NCBI GenBank assembly: GCA_009363875.1
Contig: CM018698.1
Location: 56,194,567 to 56,258,566 of the forward strand
Reading direction: 5' to 3'
DNA: 64,000 nt
From: Mikania micrantha
Taxonomy: Eukaryota > Streptophyta > Magnoliopsida > Asterales > Asteraceae
How positions within the stretch are numbered: the stretch's first letter is position 1; each line of letters starts with the position of its first letter. Of the stretch, positions 46,501-58,638 are shown piece after piece. The position numbers and the translations under genes are program-made. The notes beneath the pieces are model-generated. The model was not told the DNA's origin and made no database searches. It saw only the letters and a list, made by a program, of their open reading frames with translations.

Positions 46501-47336
46501 TTAAATTTTCTTTAACACTATTATAAATAGTTTCCAATTCAATGTGTCAATTACTATCAACATGTAATGACACTATCACTAGTTATGAAATCATATCATA
46601 ACATTCACCATACGTATAAACATTGTATACTTATAACTCTATATATCACGTATATAGATTATATGCACATTATATAAATTATTAACATGTTTAAATCATT
46701 ACATCTCAAACTTAAACATGTATGAACACATAAACATAATTATGTGTCCTTTTTCCCCATTTTACCCTAAACGGGTCAAATTTCACATTTTTGATTTGTG
46801 TATACACACCAAAACATTTTCCATGTTCAAATGGATTAATTCCCCCAATACCTCAAGTGTTATTGCCTACACTCATGTAGGTCTTTTCACATTAATTTTC
46901 CAATTCATTTCTCTTGAATTGGTAACATTATTACTCACAAGTAATAGATACATTAAACTCATAACACCTTACCTAATCTCAATAGCTTAAGTATAAAATG
47001 ATTCCCATAAGAGCTTGTTCATATCATGTTTGCACTAGTAAGTTGGCCAGACGTACTAGTTCATTCATTATATGCCCAATTCCTTATTTCCTTCATATCA
47101 TACTCAAGACATTGATTTCGGTTTCAAACAATCACTCAAATCATATTTAACATGTAATGATTCACATTACATCTAACAGTTATAATACAGGACATAGATA
47201 TGCTAACCTCATACATTCGGCATCATGATCGGGTCTTCGAATCAAACGCTATGTTTTCATATCAAGAGCACAAAATTTTGAGATCAAGTGTTCATGACGC
47301 ACTTGATTCACTCAAACCATTGCTCTGATACCAACT

Positions 47337-49883
47337 TGTCACACCCAAACTTTTCACACGATTACACGTGTTAATTTTGGTCCCAGTTTAAAATTTTTCC
47401 ACAAAATCATGTTCGGAAGCGTGACATCTCTATTTCATAAGTTAAACACACAATTTATATTTATGATTAATAAAAACTAGTGTGTTTATTTTTAATCTCA
47501 CCAAAGATTTACATAACGCTTGATTTCACTTCAAAACGTGCCCGATCTGATCGCCCAATGCATATCTATTCATGACCTGTAACATCACATATAAGGACAC
47601 AATTAGTTCATATGAACTAAGTAAGTAACCCCTCCCAAAGTTCCTAAAAACTTATTTAAACCCATTCACATACATATCATATGGATGTTAATCATGTTTA
47701 GATAATAATATATCATATTCAAACATCAACTTGCACCCAACACACATGGTGCATTTATTTCCCTTAATGGGACATTTTCACAAATATGAGTATATTATCT
47801 AATTCAACTCTATCACCAGCACCTCTGGCTAAATTAAAACACCATGTGTATATATATATATATATATATTTCATTAGCTTAACCAATTACCCACACACCT
47901 GTGGTTTCAACAATTTAGTTTCCGGATTAACCGGTTATCCACACATTTGTGGTATCATACATATATTAAGTCTTAAGATGTTCACCCACCGGTCCTTCCA
48001 TCTAAGACAATTGCTAGCACCTCTAGCTATCCACACATTTGTGGAATCATAAATCAATCAAGTCTTAAGATGTTCACCCACCGGTACTTCCATCTAAGAC
48101 AATTGCCAGCACCTCTGGCTATCCACCATTGTGGAGTCATAAATATTAAGTCTAAGATGTTCACCCACTGGTACTTCCATCTAGACAATTGCCAGCACCT
48201 CTGGTTATCCACCAATGTGGAGTCATAAATATTAAGTCTAAGATGTTCACCCACCAGTACTTCCATCTAGACAATTGCTAGCACCTTAGCTATCCACCAT
48301 CGTGGAGTCATAAATAATTCAATTCCCGGATTAACCGGTTAGCCACACATTTGTGGTTCAATTAAATCAATTTCACCGGCTCATCCGGCTAAATTTTAAT
48401 GCATTTATACTATGCATACCACACAAGCATAACATTCGTTTTGAAACTAATAACGCCTTCTCATAGGTCTTTTAATTCCATTAGTTTCATTAATCAAGTT
48501 ATGCACCATCATTCTATAAACACCAAATCATATTAATTAATCACCGGGTCATCCGGTTATTCTAATGAAAATATATTGCATATACGTTTCCCATTGAAAC
48601 TTAACAAACACAAACTAAAGGATTTCTCATCCCATAGTTTCAATCCCATATTTAACATTATTCACATATATCAAGTACGCAAGTAGACTCTTTCTACTAC
48701 TTATATGTAATGTTACAGTAAGTTGGGTAACTTACCTGGTTCAAACGGTTGTTCACTTCCTACAACCTCTTTTCCACTTCTGTGAATTGTCCTTTGACTT
48801 TCACCACCAATCACCTAGTTGTATTCACACATATACAACTATATTCAATACATATAACACATACAATCAAGTTCAACTCACTTGACTGGTTTGACTTTTT
48901 CAAAGTCAACTTATCACATAATTGACTTTATCTTACTATATTTAGTAAGTTCTAGTCAATTAATCATAATTAATCATATCCCATGCCTCCCTTAGGCATT
49001 TCATCAAATAATTGATGTTCAATTATATTAGTTATGATCTTTAATCCCTTCTATTATTCAAAATTCATTTATGATCATAACTGTTAATAATTTTTAACAT
49101 CAATTCACCACAATCATCATTTAATCCATGGATCATAATCCATATATATTTCAAAACCACAATTTACCCATCCTACTAGTTATCACACCATGATATGGGT
49201 TTCATAACAACCGGACATTATCCCGGCTTCAAAACGAAGATTTAACCATCAAAATATCAAGTTTTTCGTTTCTAACAACCCCTAGTTATCAACTAGGCAA
49301 TAATCAATACCCATAATCATAGTATTACATTCAAAACTAAATTTAATCCACAGAATATCAAACTAGTAGGAGAGATCGAATCGTTACCCCTTTGAACGAA
49401 GTTCTCGGATGAAAACGACGATCAGAACTTGTAAACACGATCCCTGGTACGATCTATAGGTTTAGAAGGCTTCAAATCTGAGTTTTGAGGCTCAGAAATT
49501 CGTCTGGTATGCTTCTGGGATGTCTGAGTTCGAAATATAAGAAAAATAAATTTTCTTGAAGCAATCTGATAAAAATATCGATCTGCCAAACCGCCACATC
49601 CGTCGCGTACCGTGAAGCGGGGCAAAAGAATTCTTCGCGTACCGCGAAGAAATCCGGAGTCCTCAGATATTTTGGGTGCTTCGCGTACCGCGATGGAGCC
49701 TCAGAATCACCTTCGCGTACCGCGACGAGTCCCAAAACATAATATCTTTGTAATTTTCTTCGTTTCGCGCACGGTTTTCTCCCACGTTCATGATTTCTCA
49801 CATATTTTCAAATTACAACAATCACAATCGTTCAACTAACGATTATTTCAAATACATTTCATTATTGAAAACCGGTTGTTACA
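47337..49883 (-). repeat. Family B LTR 3
   Basis: Outer LTR, followed by the TCAAT target duplication at 49884. Its TA tract is the shortest of the three. Confidence 0.92.
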
Positions 49884-50069
49884 TCAATATACTTTGACAA
49901 GTTAACTCAAAGGAGAATATAAGAAAATGTCAAGAATGTTGAAACACAAACCGTGAGAATCATTCAACAAAATAAATTTACATCAATCCAATAAAACACA
50001 TGAGTGAAAAATAAAAGTACTCTTACTTGGACTTTAACTTGTTTTTATTTTAAAGCATTGAGGATAGCT

Positions 50070-50320
50070 TTACAAGTAATAACACGTATTTGGATTCGAA
50101 TGTGGCATGTATGGACAAGGAGGCGGCATTGGCATTGGAAATGCCATTGACGGTCCACAAGGAGGATATAATATGTTTTCGTTTTTCTTTTTTTCCTCTT
50201 CTGCTTTCTTCTCCGCTTTATCCGCTTTTTCCTTTGCTGATTTTGCATCAGATTTGGCAGATTCAACGTCTTTCTTGAATTTTTCCACATCTTTCCTTAA
50301 GGTTTTTACTTTATTACAGA
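50070..50320 (-). CDS. Putative terminal exon of a coiled-coil protein ending in a CaaX box
   Basis: On the minus strand a frame enters at about 50320 after a T-rich tract and ATAG, a plausible 3' splice site. It encodes a Lys/Glu/Ala-rich coiled-coil stretch (SAKEKADKAEKKAEEEKKK), then a Pro/Met-rich linker (MPMPPPCPYMP), and ends NPNTCYYL before a TAA. CYYL fits the prenylation motif CaaX. The layout of charged linker, Pro-rich region and NPN-x-C-a-a-x end recalls heavy-metal-associated isoprenylated plant proteins, but I found no metal-binding domain upstream. It may be an orphan exon of a truncated gene. The frame lacks an ATG; a GTG at 50288 is not a real start. Confidence 0.35.
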
Positions 50321-50329
50321 CTATGGATT

Positions 50330-51795
50330 TACAAGATTTATAAATAAAAGAAGAAAGTTAATATAGATCATGAACGACAATAGTCTTAATATATAAGTCA
50401 CAAGGTTGTTTAGATGTTTTAAAGTAATAAAATACATTTATCACAAAAGAGTAAATTATATGCTGTTTAATAATAATGCGTCCATCATTATTAATATTCA
50501 TAGGACATATAGCATGTTCCTTGGAAAACCTAAACTTGATTTATCGCATCTCCTAACAAATGTGTCTCATATTAAATAATAATATTAAATATTAAATATA
50601 ATTTTTATACGTTTTTAAATTTAAAAAAGATTTTTTAATACATTAAAATATTTTAATATCAAAAAACACTTTTTAAAAAAAACCAAAGAATTATACAATA
50701 TAAAATTTTTAAAAAGAGTCTTTTTTAACGAAATGTTTAAACAATCAAACTTTAAAAAAATTAGTGTTTGATGTACGAAATTTTTATCATACGAAAAAAT
50801 CGTATGGTATTGCCTAAATTTTATTAGTGATTATTTATTATTTTTTTATTCAATTAACCTAGTTAAATGAATATCTATGCTTAACAAGGGTTGTTCATGG
50901 CCCAAATGATCTTAGAACCCGATATGACTCATCTATAAGAATGAGAAAACAACAAAACTAATACTCCATGATCGGCTCAATGTCATGAATTCGTGTATCA
51001 GTGTTATCGGGTTCCAGGACTTGGTTAAAGTGTATAAATGCATCAACTATTGGGTATTTTATTCACAGTTGAGAAACCGCGAATGGTGCTTCAAATCAAC
51101 GTACCCACCCACTTGATGTTTCTAGATTCACTCAACACCTGGTTACTATTCTTATCCTCTCATGTTCGCAAACGTAACCTTTTTATATTATTGCAGATTA
51201 TGTGAACAAAGGATATCTACTGAAGATGTAATCAAAGTAGGTTTTGGTTTAGTTCGAGCAAGTAACAAAGTTCCATGTTTTCTTGGTCTTTACCCAAATC
51301 GAGACCAAACCCGACATTTGTTAAAATTACCACAAAGACCAACTTAGGCCTTAATTATAACTCGAATCGATTGTTGAGTTTTTGTCGGGTTGGTTATCGT
51401 ATTTTGTTCGACACTTTGACCTACCCAAATCATGCTCACCCTAATGAGGACGAAAGAGCAAGCAAAAGTAACAATTTTTTGTTTTTTGTTTTTTTTTGTC
51501 TATAATTTGAAAACATAGTGAATGGTGTAATTTTCTATTTTGATTTGATCGTAATTTTATTTTTGGATGTTTAATTTTGATGGATGCTCGGATTTCTAGT
51601 TTTTGCTGGTTGCAAGTTTTAATAAAATATTTATCTATTATTATTAATAAATAAAAATAAAATTGGACAGATGTCACAATTTTAAAATATATTCACAATA
51701 AGTTTCGTGTTTATCTCTTCTATCAATTGCATTAATATTAAACATTAATTATATTATTAATATTTTTTCCATAAAATAATAGTCTATAATATATT
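50330..51795. other. AT-rich intergenic sequence, nothing firm
   Basis: No gene, repeat array or structured element was supported. A TTATTGCAG splice-acceptor-like site at about 51188 is followed by only a short open frame and is not convincing. Confidence 0.4.
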
Positions 51796-51798
51796 TAA

Positions 51799-52072
51799 GA
51801 GTAAATTACTAAGATGGTCCCCATGGTTTGTTAGTATTTCACTTTTGGTCCCTAGGTTTCATAAATTACCCATATGGTCCCTAACATTTGACATTTGTAA
51901 CCTATATAGTACTTTTGTGAAGGTAATTTGGTCAATTACATGAGGATAATTTGGTGACCTAAGGACTATATGTGTTACTAATGTCAAAAGTTAGGGACCA
52001 TATGGGTAATTTATAAAACCTAGGGGTAAAGAGTGAAATATTAGCAAAACACAAGGACCATATCGGTAATTT
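51799..52072. mobile_element. Inverted-repeat MITE-like element
   Basis: The left arm (GAGTAAATTACTAAGATGGT, then TTTTGGTCCCTAGGTTTC) and right arm (AAACCTAGGGGTAAAGAGTG, then ACCATATCGGTAATTT) are inverted over about 100 bases each around 51925. Non-coding. The ends resemble common plant repeats beginning GAGTAAATTAC. Confidence 0.8.
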
Positions 52073-52074
52073 AA

Positions 52075-52780
52075 AAAATATTAAAATTAAAAATCTAAAT
52101 TCTTAAAACTAAATTACTATAAACTATGATTAGAAAAAAGAGTTTTTTATAAATACTAACTTTTTAAACCAGTTTTTAGTAAAATAAAAGTTTTATGAAA
52201 ACCATTTTTTAAAAAATAAAAATAATTTAAAATCGGTAATTGTTTAACTCGCGTAACACATTGAAACGCATATTTTGGTAAAATGACATGTTTAAAAATA
52301 GTTTTTGTATATAAAATACTTAAAAAAATAAATATTTAAAAAATGATATTATTATTTTATTATTTATAGTATATCTTACATCTAATTTCAATAATATTTT
52401 ATATCAAAAAATTATTTTTTAATTTTAAATTTTTATTACTAGCTATTTGTTATTTATTTTTATTCAATCCATATAATACACGGGTATTAGCTTAGTTAGT
52501 TATAAAAAAAGTAATCTTAGTTACAATGAAATATCCAGCAAAGTTAACGTAGTGGCTACTGTTTGGCCTTTTCTCTTTCGATATCAGGTGAGAGAATGAA
52601 TTTTAATTTTTTGTTCTAAACCAATAGGGGGATATTGTTTACTTATTGCACTGGGTTTCGTGTATCATGGGGTTACAGTCTCATGATCGACGATTTAAGA
52701 ATCGATCTTAACTATCAACTATTAGAGTAAATTAATGTAGCACGACGAGACCATTTGTCATTAAAAAAGAGTTAAAACGA
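52075..52780. other. AT-rich 3' flank of the PDLP gene
   Basis: No coding or repeat feature is supported. Polyadenylation signals for the minus-strand PDLP gene are expected here but none stands out. Confidence 0.4.
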
Positions 52781-52782
52781 AA

Positions 52783-54593
52783 TTACTTACTGTTTATATT
52801 GCAACAATTTTTGACTGCAAAAGTCAAACTCCCGCCACCTACTGCGGCCGCAATAATATAGCCAATCCACTTTAATATGTTGTTCTTGTTCCCTCCTCCG
52901 CTACTTTTATTAGAACTAGAGTTACCGTTATTAACAACATCCTCGTTACCTGCATTAATTAAGAGTGGTGTTAAACTAACACCCAGAAAACATGTTTTCA
53001 TACCCTCTAAACGCCTCGTATCTCTACGAGGCGTACACGAGACCAGTGTACGAACATCGGTCAAACGAGAGGACATTGATTTGACCTAAACGCCATGTAG
53101 TGCATATATGTGTCGTTTCAGTACGATAATCTGCAAAAACCATTGACATTGATATGACCTAAACGCCCCGCTTATGTATGAATTCCAACATCCTACATTG
53201 ACTATGTCGGATGATGGGACACAAACGGCACATTTTGACCAAAACGAGGCGTTTAGGGTTTCCCTATACGTCTCGTTGTGATCAATAAGAGACGTTTAAT
53301 AGCAAATGCTGGACCACCCGAGATCACCCTCCTTTCGTCCGAATAACAGAGTGTGGTGACCTGACACACCCATTTAGGATAAATCTACAACTAAGAAAAC
53401 CCACTAGATCACCTGAGAGCATTATTTGTTTAAGGTGAGACTCAAACCTAAAATCTTTTATAAGAGAAATCAATAGGCTACCAATAGCTAAAAGCCCTTT
53501 GGTAGCAATATTTTAGTTTATTTAACATTAACACTATTGTTTATAAAAGAAGTCTTAGATTTAAATGTCAGGAAAAATAAGTTAATTGGAGTAGCTTATT
53601 AGATTTAGGAGTAAAATATATATAAACAAATTAATTTTAATATGTTTTAATATGAAACACATATTTCTTTTTAACATTTCAAATAAAACACCTTGAAAAG
53701 GTTTAAAGAGTCCTCTCTAAAATTTGGCTTCATATGAGACAATCCTGATGCACACTCATTATCTTGAATTCATTTACTAGGATAAGCACTAATGTGATTA
53801 AGTTAAAATACTATAAGCATAAATTTATATAGATGCAATAATATAAATCATTGTCACCACCTTGACGATTGCCAAAAACATTCTTACCATGATCAGCATA
53901 TCGGATATAACATTTTCCAAGGTACATATCACCCCAAGTTGACGTCTCACACTCTGTTCTCAACCGTCCACACGCTTCTGAAAGACAATCTTGACAATCA
54001 CTTAAACTCAAATCTTGTACGCATTGTGCCACACCTTCTATGCTCCCAAAATCACCCCCACGATAGTATTGCCCATTGCCACCAACAAGATATGCCAATG
54101 CACCATCTATACGGTTCAAGACATTTGCGTTATATCCAATTGAAGGGCCACATCTCCTACACACCTCAGTCTTTTCCTGGACCCCAAAGAATGACATGTT
54201 ATCATACTTCACATAGCATCCTTCTAATTGTATTTCACCACCTGTGGACATAGGACAAGTTGTTTTGAGCTCACTAATAGCACTAACCACGCAATCTTTA
54301 CAATTTGGAGAGTTAAGGTCGCCTCTACATTGGAAGAGGCCATAAACAACATCGTTTTGTGGGGAGGTTTCAAATTTGTTGAAGTTGTAGATAGATGCCG
54401 AGTCGACTAAGGAAGTGAATAGTGAGTTGACGCTTGACTCGTAGGGTGTCGTTAAGGTGAAATTGAGTTGAGAGCAACGAACATAGATGTTCGAGTTTGC
54501 GGTAGACACCGATGATAACCAAAGTATGAGAGAAAAAATAAGAAAAGAAAGAGAGAGTGCTTGTTGTAACATTTTGTGAGAATATATTTTCAA
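52783..54593 (-). CDS. Plasmodesmata-located protein (PDLP), two DUF26 domains and a TM helix
   Basis: PDLPs are type I membrane proteins at plasmodesmata that control cell-to-cell flux. Two exons fit: 54593-53861 and 52949-52783, with a 911-base intron bounded by GTGG...GCAG (phase 1), giving 299 residues, the usual family length. A signal peptide (LSFLIFSLILWLSSVSTANS) is followed by two DUF26 modules, each with the C-x8-C-x2-C motif (CRGDLNSPNCKDC, CVQDLSLSDCQDC). Exon 2 gives a Ser/Gly/Asn linker, one TM helix (WIGYIIAAAVGGGSLTFAV) and a short tail ending at TAA. No kinase domain follows, which separates it from CRK receptors. The exon 1 frame runs on into the intron, so an unspliced secreted form is possible. 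This is the only convincing host gene here. Confidence 0.85.
53385..53515 (-). mobile_element. SINE-like fragment in the PDLP intron
   Basis: On the minus strand the sequence CCAAAGGGCTTTTAGC...GATTTTAGGTTTGAGTCTC parallels the head of the SINE at 55011 (CCAAAGGGCTTGTAGC...GTCTTAGGTTTGAATTC). GGTTTGAGTCT fits a pol III B box. The tail is not evident. Confidence 0.55.
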
Positions 54594-54599
54594 TCATCT

Positions 54600-55000
54600 A
54601 ATGTCGTATACAATTACACATCCATATGCCATATATAATATAGATATATTTTACGACTACACTAATTATGCAAGACATGCAATAATTGAGTTGGTATTGG
54701 TATTTTGTTTAATAACTGTTTAATTAGTGGTTGATAATATGTAAATCTACCTATTTCTAATAATAACTTGTAAAATTTTCTATTTCAAGTATTGTAAAGA
54801 ATAACTTTTGATTACATGAAGAAAAAAGAAAAAAAAACGAGCGTGAGTGAGTACAATAAAAGCTATATATGTTTGACAAGCGTAATTTGCTGGGTTAAAA
54901 TTGGTATAAATTAAACTATTTTATTATATATTCGATATTGATAAATGATGGCAAAAAAAAAAACAGAGAGAAAAAACTGAGTAACAGTGAATACAATAGA
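54600..55000. promoter_or_regulatory. Upstream region of the PDLP gene
   Basis: AT-rich, with TATATATG- and TATATTATATA-like sequences near 54635-54655 on the minus strand, 40-60 bases above the start codon. One may be the TATA box. No other element was recognised. Confidence 0.3.
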
Positions 55001-55010
55001 AGATATGTGT

Positions 55011-55247
55011 GACCAAAGGGCTTGTAGCCTAATGCGGTAATACCCTTTGACTTTTCTATGAGAGGTCTTAGGTTTGAATTCGGGTCAAAACATATTTGCT
55101 AAGGCAAGGTCAGAGGTTTATCCAGTTGTGGGTTCGCCCTGGGGTGGGCTTGAGCATACGCCTCAGAATGTCAAATCTGAGGGACGGTTGAAATTAATCC
55201 TGTCTTGGGTGTCGTCATACCAAGCCATTAAAAAAAAAGCTATGTGT
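55011..55247 (+). mobile_element. tRNA-derived SINE with target duplication
   Basis: It starts GACCAAAGGGCTTGTAGCC, has a B box-like AGGTTTGAATTC about 50 bases in, a GC-richer body and an A-rich tail (55229-55238). Near-perfect 10-base duplications flank it (AGATATGTGT at 55001-55010 and AGCTATGTGT at 55238-55247). Non-coding; the short ORF across it is incidental. Confidence 0.8.
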
Positions 55248-55249
55248 AA

Positions 55250-56215
55250 TAAACTTACATTCATTTATATCTTTTGTTAATAGGACTGGCATTTATCACT
55301 GCATGTCACCCCATTAATCATATATTCTCTAGAGTACTGGTGGTGTTGTAATTTGCTCGATTAAAATTGGTATAAATGAGAATTTTTTTATATTATATTG
55401 GGTTATTATAATTGGTGCTCTATCACAGATTGAACTAATTTCCCATTATATATACAAAATAAAATAATATTAGCAAATCACTTAATTACCATGAAAGAAG
55501 ATAAACAAATATGTAATAATAATAATACAGCAATCTAAAGTATAAGCTAATTAAAGGATCACAACTATAACTCGTAACAAAATTAAAAGAAAAAAATGAA
55601 TAATATTTTCTTTTTCTTGAAATTATTTTATTCCTAAGATATATTAGTCAACTTTATATATTTTTTGAGCTATGAATTATTTTCTCTGGTTGATATTAAA
55701 AAACGTTAGATTCCCTTCATATAGTAACCAATTAGATTAAAAATTAGATTAGTTAATGACATACGACTTCTGGTACATAATAAATAATTTAAAAATTCAA
55801 TTTATTATGTTTTTTGAGGTATCATATTATCCAACTTGGTTGAGTCTAATGGTTAAGGGTTGTAGCAGAGAAAATTAAACAAAATATTTGTTTAATTTAA
55901 AAAATATGAAAACTATTATATAAACATACGTTTTGAAGTCTGAGTATATATAGTAAATATCTGCAATTAATTAAATTTTTATTTTGTTTTTTTCCCCTTA
56001 CTAATGTGCCATAATGTAATGAACGCTAATATATGGACTGCTGATTAGAGTTTCATGTCGCAATTGCAACAACAAGAGTCAACTTTGATCTCAACTTGTG
56101 GTTTTTTGGTCTCTTTTCTCACCTTTTGTTTTTTCCATGTGACTTTTAATTTTTGACTTTGATTCTGTTTTCAAAATTTTAATTATTACAATATTTATAT
56201 TATTTTAATATATAT
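55250..56215. other. AT-rich intergenic sequence
   Basis: No gene or structured repeat was found in this stretch. Confidence 0.4.
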
Positions 56216-56220
56216 CCAAC

Positions 56221-56991
56221 TAAGGGCTATTTGCTTTGAGTCTAAATGAGTTTGAATATGAATGATTCAGATTTAAACCGTTTGTTTCGCGAAAAAACCA
56301 CATCTGAATGGAATCGAATGTCTGAATGGAGGTCTGAACCATTATGCCTTGGGATGAAATCTGAACCATTGAGACGTGAAGGAAAGAGGGCCCCCCACAT
56401 CCTGGTTCAACACATCGTCGCACCCACCACCCTGGCGCTCCCACCACCGCCTATCTCTTTCGCACCACTCGTTGCCTCTCCGCCGCACCACTCGTCACCT
56501 TTCTCAGCCGCAACGACGCACACATCCACCTCCTCAACGGCTGAAATCGACAGAATCATGTTCGAAATCGATTGAATCTTGCTCGAAATCGACGGAATCA
56601 CACTCGAAATAGACGGAATCACGCTGGAAATCGATGCATCACGCTCGAAATCGACGCAATCACCGCTCAAAGTCGACGGAATCACGTTCGATGGTTGAAA
56701 TCGCCAGAAACATGGCCGATGATTAACAGGGGTGACCGGCAGTGCTTGACTCTCGATGGTTTGACGGCGGCGACGGAGCGACTGTCGAAGGCGTGGGGGG
56801 TGAAGCGTTGCGACTGACCTGGGGGGCTAGGGTTTTGAACCAAACAAGAGGGGATTTTTTATTTTCATTCAGACGTGAAAACCAAACAGTCTTAACCGGT
56901 TCAACACTTAATGGTTCAGACCCTCTTAATCATTCAGACATCTTAACAATTCAGCACTTAATGTTTAGACTAAATCAAACGGCCCCTTAGT
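56221..56991. mobile_element. Non-autonomous DNA transposon with GC-rich interior
   Basis: The ends AACTAAGGGCTATTTG...TGAGTCTAAA and its inverted partner (TTTAGACTAAATCAAAC...CCCCTTAGTT) give a terminal inverted repeat of about 30 bases with mismatches. Next to each end are CTGAAT/ATTCAG-rich segments. The interior (56390-56830) is much more GC-rich than its surroundings and may be captured sequence. The superfamily is not resolved; the AGGGGC(C)GTTTG end occurs in several plant families. Confidence 0.65.
56541..56700. repeat. 21-base tandem repeat inside the DNA transposon
   Basis: About eight units around CGAAATCGACGGAATCACGC with substitutions. The frames open across it on both strands are artefacts of the repeat (SSVIPSI or NRRNHTR patterns). 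Confidence 0.85.
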
Positions 56992-57337
56992 TAAAAATCT
57001 GTGTCTTACACATGATATATATAAATAATTTTCAAAATTATTTTTTTAAAATATTCTAGAAGGCTACCTTTTGGAATGTGCTTTGGGCTCTTTTGCATCT
57101 AAAAGCATTTTCTTCTCAGCTTTTATTCTGAGCCTATTAATGAGTATTTTTGACTAGCCCACTCACACTGTGTATATGTATAAAAAAATTTAAGAAATGG
57201 ACAGTCCTAATTTTTTAGGTGATCTCAAGCCCTAGCTTAACACAGTATTCTTATAGGTTGGCCCTAGATTAGATGCCTATATTCTAAACAAAGGATCCAC
57301 AAATCAAAGTGATTATACGAGCTACAACCTAGCATTA

Positions 57338-57575
57338 ACTATTATGGCATTGCCTCAATGGTATCCTAAGATTCTTCCAAATAGGAGGTCTTGTGTTCAA
57401 ATCCCTCCCGCAGCGAAAAAGGGGTCTGACGGGGTTAGGGTGTTTTCCCTGTGGGGTTTCCTTCTGGGGTGGTTGTGGTGGCTCATGGGAGGTCCAGGTA
57501 ACTAGACCTTGGTGACATGGCCTGGAAACAGTGGGTTCACACGATTGAGACCTTCGCCGTTCAAAAGAAAAAGTA
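57338..57575 (+). mobile_element. tRNA-derived SINE, second family
   Basis: TGGCATTGCCTCAATGG resembles a pol III A box and GTGTTCAAATCCC a B box, about 45 bases apart, followed by a GC-rich body and an AAAAGAAAAAG tail. It differs from the 55011 SINE in its body. Confidence 0.65.
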
Positions 57576-57629
57576 CGTATTCAAAGGTCGTTTCACAAGA
57601 ATAGTGTATAGCTGTAATGAAAACGGAAT

Positions 57630-57750
57630 TAATGGCGCTAGAAGATCATAGGATCTTATTGTTAGTAGATTTACTAAATAACAAAAGGGTCATTGGACTT
57701 AAAACAGTAAATTCACACTCTTTATTAGGGTATGAGGAGAAGGATCAAGA
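57630..57750 (+). pseudogene. Ty1/copia RT fragment
   Basis: LVDLLNNKRVIGLKTV resembles the conserved block of copia reverse transcriptases that reads like LVDLP..K.VIGLKWV, followed shortly by GYEEKDQ. The rest of the open frame to 57871 has no clear match, so only a short relic is claimed. Confidence 0.45.
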
Positions 57751-58076
57751 CAAACCTTACCTCTATACCAGTTGGGATAAAAAGACTGCTCCGAATGAGT
57801 TACCGATTCAAAGTTTTCGTTCGAAGTTAATCATCGCAGGCTTTAAACTTTATTTTTCACAAAATAAGTAAAATAACGTTAAAATTAGTGCAATTTTACT
57901 ATTTTCCTTTTAAAGGCACACACATATATACATTATATGTTTGCACCACAAATGGGGCAAGTCATTGGAGTTATATGGCTGTATAAGCCGTGTATTGCTT
58001 AGATGGGGATTACCAAATGTAGACATTTTATTTTTGAAGCTTGGTAGTTGGGCTATATTGCTTCGGTGCTTCTTGA

Positions 58077-58334
58077 TAGAGGTGGGCAAAAAACTTGAAA
58101 TTGGAACCGGTAACCAGAACTGGAATCGGAACCAGTTGTAACCGAACCGATGGGTACAGGTGTTTCCAGATTCTCAGAGAAATCGGAACCGAAAAAAGCG
58201 GAACCGCCAAATCCTGAACCGGCCAAAAACTGGCTGGAACCGGTCAAAAATCGAAACTGAAACTGAAACAAAACCCGGTTGTTGACTTTGTTGACCGCAA
58301 CAGTAACCCGTTAAACCCGTTTTGCCTGCCTCTA
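58077..58334. mobile_element. Short hAT-like element rich in CGGAACC
   Basis: Ends TAGAGGTGGGCAAAA and TTTTGCCTGCCTCTA are inverted with two mismatches. The interior is full of GGAACCGG-type words. No clear 8-base target duplication was seen. Confidence 0.55.
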
Positions 58335-58339
58335 ATCCC

Positions 58340-58638
58340 AGAGGGTTGTCTCTTATGCACAAGAAATACGGGGCTTAAAAACTATGATAGATTTTTTTTT
58401 ATGGATTGGCTTACAAATGTTTTAGGCCTTTGGTTAGGGTCTATCAGTCTATGTCTTGGACTCATACAACTTTTATGAAGACATGCCTTGCGAACCACTT
58501 TCGAGTCAGCCCTGCCAACCACCTATGGACCAGCCTTGCCAATTTTAGCCATCTTTGCAAGACATCCTTACAAACCGTAACAATGTCCTGATCACTTAGA
58601 TAGGCCTATGAAGTCTTGTTGGGTCCAGGTATAGCAAA
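58340..58638. other. Spacer before LTR family C
   Basis: No gene or structured feature was recognised. Confidence 0.3.

Larger units (their letters stand above)
34947..49883 (-). mobile_element. LTR family B tandem array: LTR-internal-LTR-internal-LTR, non-autonomous
   Basis: Three LTRs (34947-37513, 41141-43699, 47337-49883) enclose internals of 3627 and 3637 bases. TCAAT flanks the whole array (34942-34946 and 49884-49888) and not the middle LTR. The only protein-like content is a decayed integrase stretch next to the 3' LTR; gag, protease, RT and RNase H are absent, so mobility would depend on a relative. The LTRs differ in their (TA)n tract length (35457-35499, 41649-41687, 47847-47869), which shows they are separate copies. 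Confidence 0.92.

Noticed and set aside
8329..49883. Both tandem arrays as pure assembly duplication
   Set aside because: Copies differ by separate point mutations, indels and TA-tract lengths, and each array has matching outer target duplications. Artefact is not excluded but is less likely.
50045..50290. Overlapping Arg/Lys-rich frame (RKKRIKRRRKQKRKKRK) on the minus strand
   Set aside because: It is the alternative frame of the coiled-coil exon; the neighbouring frame gives the more natural protein with a CaaX end.
51162..51347. Plus-strand ORF after a splice-like TTATTGCAG
   Set aside because: Short, AT-rich flanks, no partner exon and no recognisable motif.
56246..56612. Ser/Pro/His-rich ORFs on the plus strand
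   Set aside because: They sit in the GC-rich core of a small DNA transposon and across its tandem repeat, with no recognisable domain.
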